A stretch of DNA of 64,000 nt from Spodoptera frugiperda (lineage: Eukaryota; Arthropoda; Insecta; Lepidoptera; Noctuidae), in NCBI RefSeq assembly GCF_023101765.2, contig NC_064233.1, positions 6,781,501 through 6,845,500 on the forward strand, in the 5' to 3' direction. Under the pieces are notes generated by a model that was not told the DNA's origin, made no database searches, and saw only the letters and a program-made list of their open reading frames with translations. Positions 62,272 through 64,000 of this stretch are shown here, piece after piece (the first letter of the stretch is position 1; the number at the start of each line of letters is the position of its first letter). The position numbers and the translations under genes were made by a program.

Positions 62272-62335
62272 TGTCAAAGTCAAAATTATCTATTTCAAAC
62301 AGACCCGAAAGGCACTTTTAAACATCAAAAGGTGA
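62272..62335. repeat. LINE 3'-tail fragment
   Basis: AAAGTCAAAATTATCTATTT and CCCGAAAGGCACTTTTAAAC; similar scraps occur at 33415 and 56538. Confidence 0.45.
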
Positions 62336-62553
62336 TCAGCCTGCCCAAGGATATCATCAGCACTACAGGATTACCAATTGTTTTCCCAGCTTAGGGAAGA
62401 AGGGGCGTGTCCAATGAACCCAAACTATCAATCTTTTTCTTTACATCCAAACTGCAACCACGTGCCACGCCCCCCTTCCCCCCAAAAAGGTGATTTATAA
62501 CCACAAAAAACATCAAAACAAACGTTACGTAACAACATAACACACGCGAGACT

Positions 62554-62592
62554 CATCAATCACACACACACACACACACAGACACACAAATG
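62554..62592. repeat. (CA)n microsatellite
   Basis: About 16 CA units with one GA interruption. Confidence 0.9.
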
Positions 62593-62598
62593 TATATA

Positions 62599-62697
62599 GG
62601 TGCGCACGCGCATCTGACATTAGTATTACATCACGAGATCATCACTGGAGGTCGTTGGCCTCTGAGATCATCTGCCGGAGTTCAAGTTCAGCGGAAA
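62599..62697 (+). other. Possible small exon with promoter-like motif
   Basis: GTGCGCACGCGCATC (NRF-1-like) is followed by an acceptor-like TGACATTAG, an open 75-base stretch and a good donor AAA|GTAAGA at 62697/62698. It is GC-richer than its surroundings. It might be a 5' exon of a gene to the right. No family is recognised. Confidence 0.15.
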
Positions 62698-62922
62698 GTA
62701 AGAGGTTTTTTGTAGGTATTGTGTTTTTTATTGAATGGGGGGTAATCAGAAGAGTAGGTATTTTTGTTATGGGGGGATCAAATGGAAGAGAGGGGGATCT
62801 AATCATACATCGACGGCCCATGACAGTCCATTGTCTAGACTACTTTCAAAGGTTTAGATTTCTGAGAAAAACTGGATGTTGTTGGATTCTTCTTAAATTA
62901 AAAACCGATTTCAGTTCATTTT

Positions 62923-63198
62923 AAGTGTGGGAGAGCCATGCTTCGGCACTAATGGGCCGGCTCAACCGGAGTGATACCACGGTTTCAAAGAAAACCGACG
63001 TGAAATAAAGCTTGCGTTGTGTGAGTCCAATTACCCTCCTTCCCAATCTTCCCAACTCCTGATTCAACAACAACCCTTAAATACCTAACCATTAAAAGGC
63101 CGACAACGCACTTGTAACACCTCTGGTGTGCATGAGCGACGGCGATTGGTTACCATCAGGTGATCCGTCTGCTCGTTTACCGGCTTATACATAAAAAA
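62923..63198 (+). repeat. Family A copy, full length
   Basis: AAGTGTGGGAGAGCCATGCT ... CGTTTACCGGCTTATACATA + A-tail. Confidence 0.82.
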
Positions 63199-63290
63199 TC
63201 TAATTCTTCTATTCTATCAGTCAATAGACTAAACATAACAGTTTCCATAAGTTTTATAAACTGACATAGTTACTAGTAATATTATTAGAA

Positions 63291-63385
63291 CTTAAAACGG
63301 GATATTTACTCATCATCCGTGATCATGGCGCTTGCAACAGTGTCACAAAAACGAATAAACATGGTAAATATCCCGTTTTAAGTTC
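63291..63385. repeat. 95-bp palindromic element with 22-bp perfect arms
   Basis: GAACTTAAAACGGGATATTT + AC and the exact reverse complement GTAAATATCCCGTTTTAAGT + TC, around a ~50-base loop. Confidence 0.85.
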
Positions 63386-63654
63386 TTATGATAATAATAG
63401 TTTCCATCATATCGTAGACTCGTCTAGTACAACATCTTCGTGGATATAGCAACAAGGATGAGTCACTATACAACTACAATATACTTAAGTTCAACCAGAG
63501 GTTATCCACCTTCGAAAGATCAAGTTCACACGAAAGTGAACGTCATCTTTTGATGAGCCGGTTTCCAGTTTAAAAGGCTACTGTTTTTTGTTACAAATGT
63601 AATTGCTGGTGGTTTAAAAAGTGAAATGTTTTTGTGATTGATGGGAACAATGAC

Positions 63655-63785
63655 GGGGTTTACCGGGGTCCGGCTCGAAAACCATGAGTAGGAACAGGGT
63701 GGTTTTAGTTAGTAAGAGTCTGGCTTTCCCTCTCGCCTCGCCCAAGGCGAGGGAAGTGATTTTTAATGATTTTCCCCCTTCAAAA
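63655..63785 (+). repeat. Family C copy
   Basis: GGGTTTACCGGGGTCCGGCT ... GAACAGGGTGGTTTTAGTTA ... ATGATTTTCCCCCTTC + A. Confidence 0.78.
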
Positions 63786-64000
63786 AAGCCTTTGGAAATC
63801 ATTTTGGTGTATTTCGTTTCAATTCTGTCTTATTTTGTTGTCACGTCACCTCTATGCTGTCTTTCCATTTAATCTGCGATTTACTGACTTATGTTTTTGG
63901 ACTTCCACTGTAAAAAAATTGGTCCTTAGTTAGAAAAGTTGACTAACGGTGGAGGCATAAGCGAGAGGCCTTTGTTCAATGAGAACATCTATCAGTTGAT

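Noticed and set aside
62643..62692. Minus-strand terminal exon reading AELELRQMISEANDLQ then stop
   Set aside because: The peptide looks helix-like, but there is no AG acceptor in the 50 bases upstream on that strand.
1..64000. CRISPR arrays, prophage or bacterial operons
   Set aside because: No regularly spaced direct repeats or bacterial gene structure. Exon-intron organisation and SINEs show animal nuclear DNA.
1..64000. Endogenous retrovirus or LTR retrotransposon
   Set aside because: I found no pair of long direct terminal repeats and no gag/pol/integrase motifs; the only RT is of LINE type.

Overview
The window is animal nuclear DNA, most likely from a noctuoid moth (Lepidoptera). It is AT-rich with very few coding exons. 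The exons are short and have GT-AG introns. Dozens of interspersed repeats are of kinds familiar from moth genomes: tRNA-headed SINEs, Helitron-like elements ending in CTAG, palindromic MITEs, and RTE- and CR1-type LINEs. I see no bacterial operons, no CRISPR array and no rRNA.

Two host genes can be supported. (1) Positions 13146-24363, minus strand, hold 14 consecutive exons encoding the C-terminal ~673 residues of the WDR7 / Rabconnectin-3 beta protein (Rbcn-3B in flies), a partner of the V-ATPase. Every exon joins the next in a consistent reading phase. The N-terminal half (roughly 800 residues expected from the family) is not found between 24.4 kb and the right edge. (2) Positions 54877-55782, plus strand, hold a two-exon gene for a 240-residue Ala/His-rich secreted structural protein of cuticular type. 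It has a 12-base first coding exon, a TATA box and an arthropod-style initiator. If the missing WDR7 exons lie beyond 64 kb, this gene sits inside a WDR7 intron on the opposite strand.

Layout: 1-13.1 kb is intergenic and repeat-rich, with a 5'-truncated CR1-like LINE (2583-4870), an RTE LINE 3' end (5480-5773) and two transposons with terminal inverted repeats (1278-1983 and 5851-6650). 13.1-24.4 kb is the WDR7 3' half, with introns full of SINEs and MITEs, several within 12-31 bases of splice sites. 24.4-54.7 kb is a gene-poor sea of repeats. 54.7-55.9 kb is the cuticular gene. 57.4-58.4 kb is a decayed DNA transposon with long inverted ends and a fragment encoding a Cys/His (SWIM-like) domain. 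58.5-64 kb is further repeats.

Repeat families used below (names are mine). A: ~290 bp, reads GTGTGGGAGAGCCATG ... GCTTATACCAT + A-tail. B: relative of A sharing its tail. C: 130-220 bp, reads GAGCTGCGGACTACC ... GATTTTCC + A-tail; one copy has a 14-bp target duplication. D: SINE with head TTGGCCGAGTGG. E: element containing GGGAGACAGGCGTGAAG. F: SINE with head GCGCGGTGGCTGGGC. G and R: Helitron-like. H, J, K, P: MITEs. I: element containing GAAGTCCGGCGCGTCCC. M: LINE 3' end. X: short C-rich element. The strand of A and C copies follows the A-tail direction. All repeat boundaries come from comparing copies by eye and are approximate to about 10 bases.
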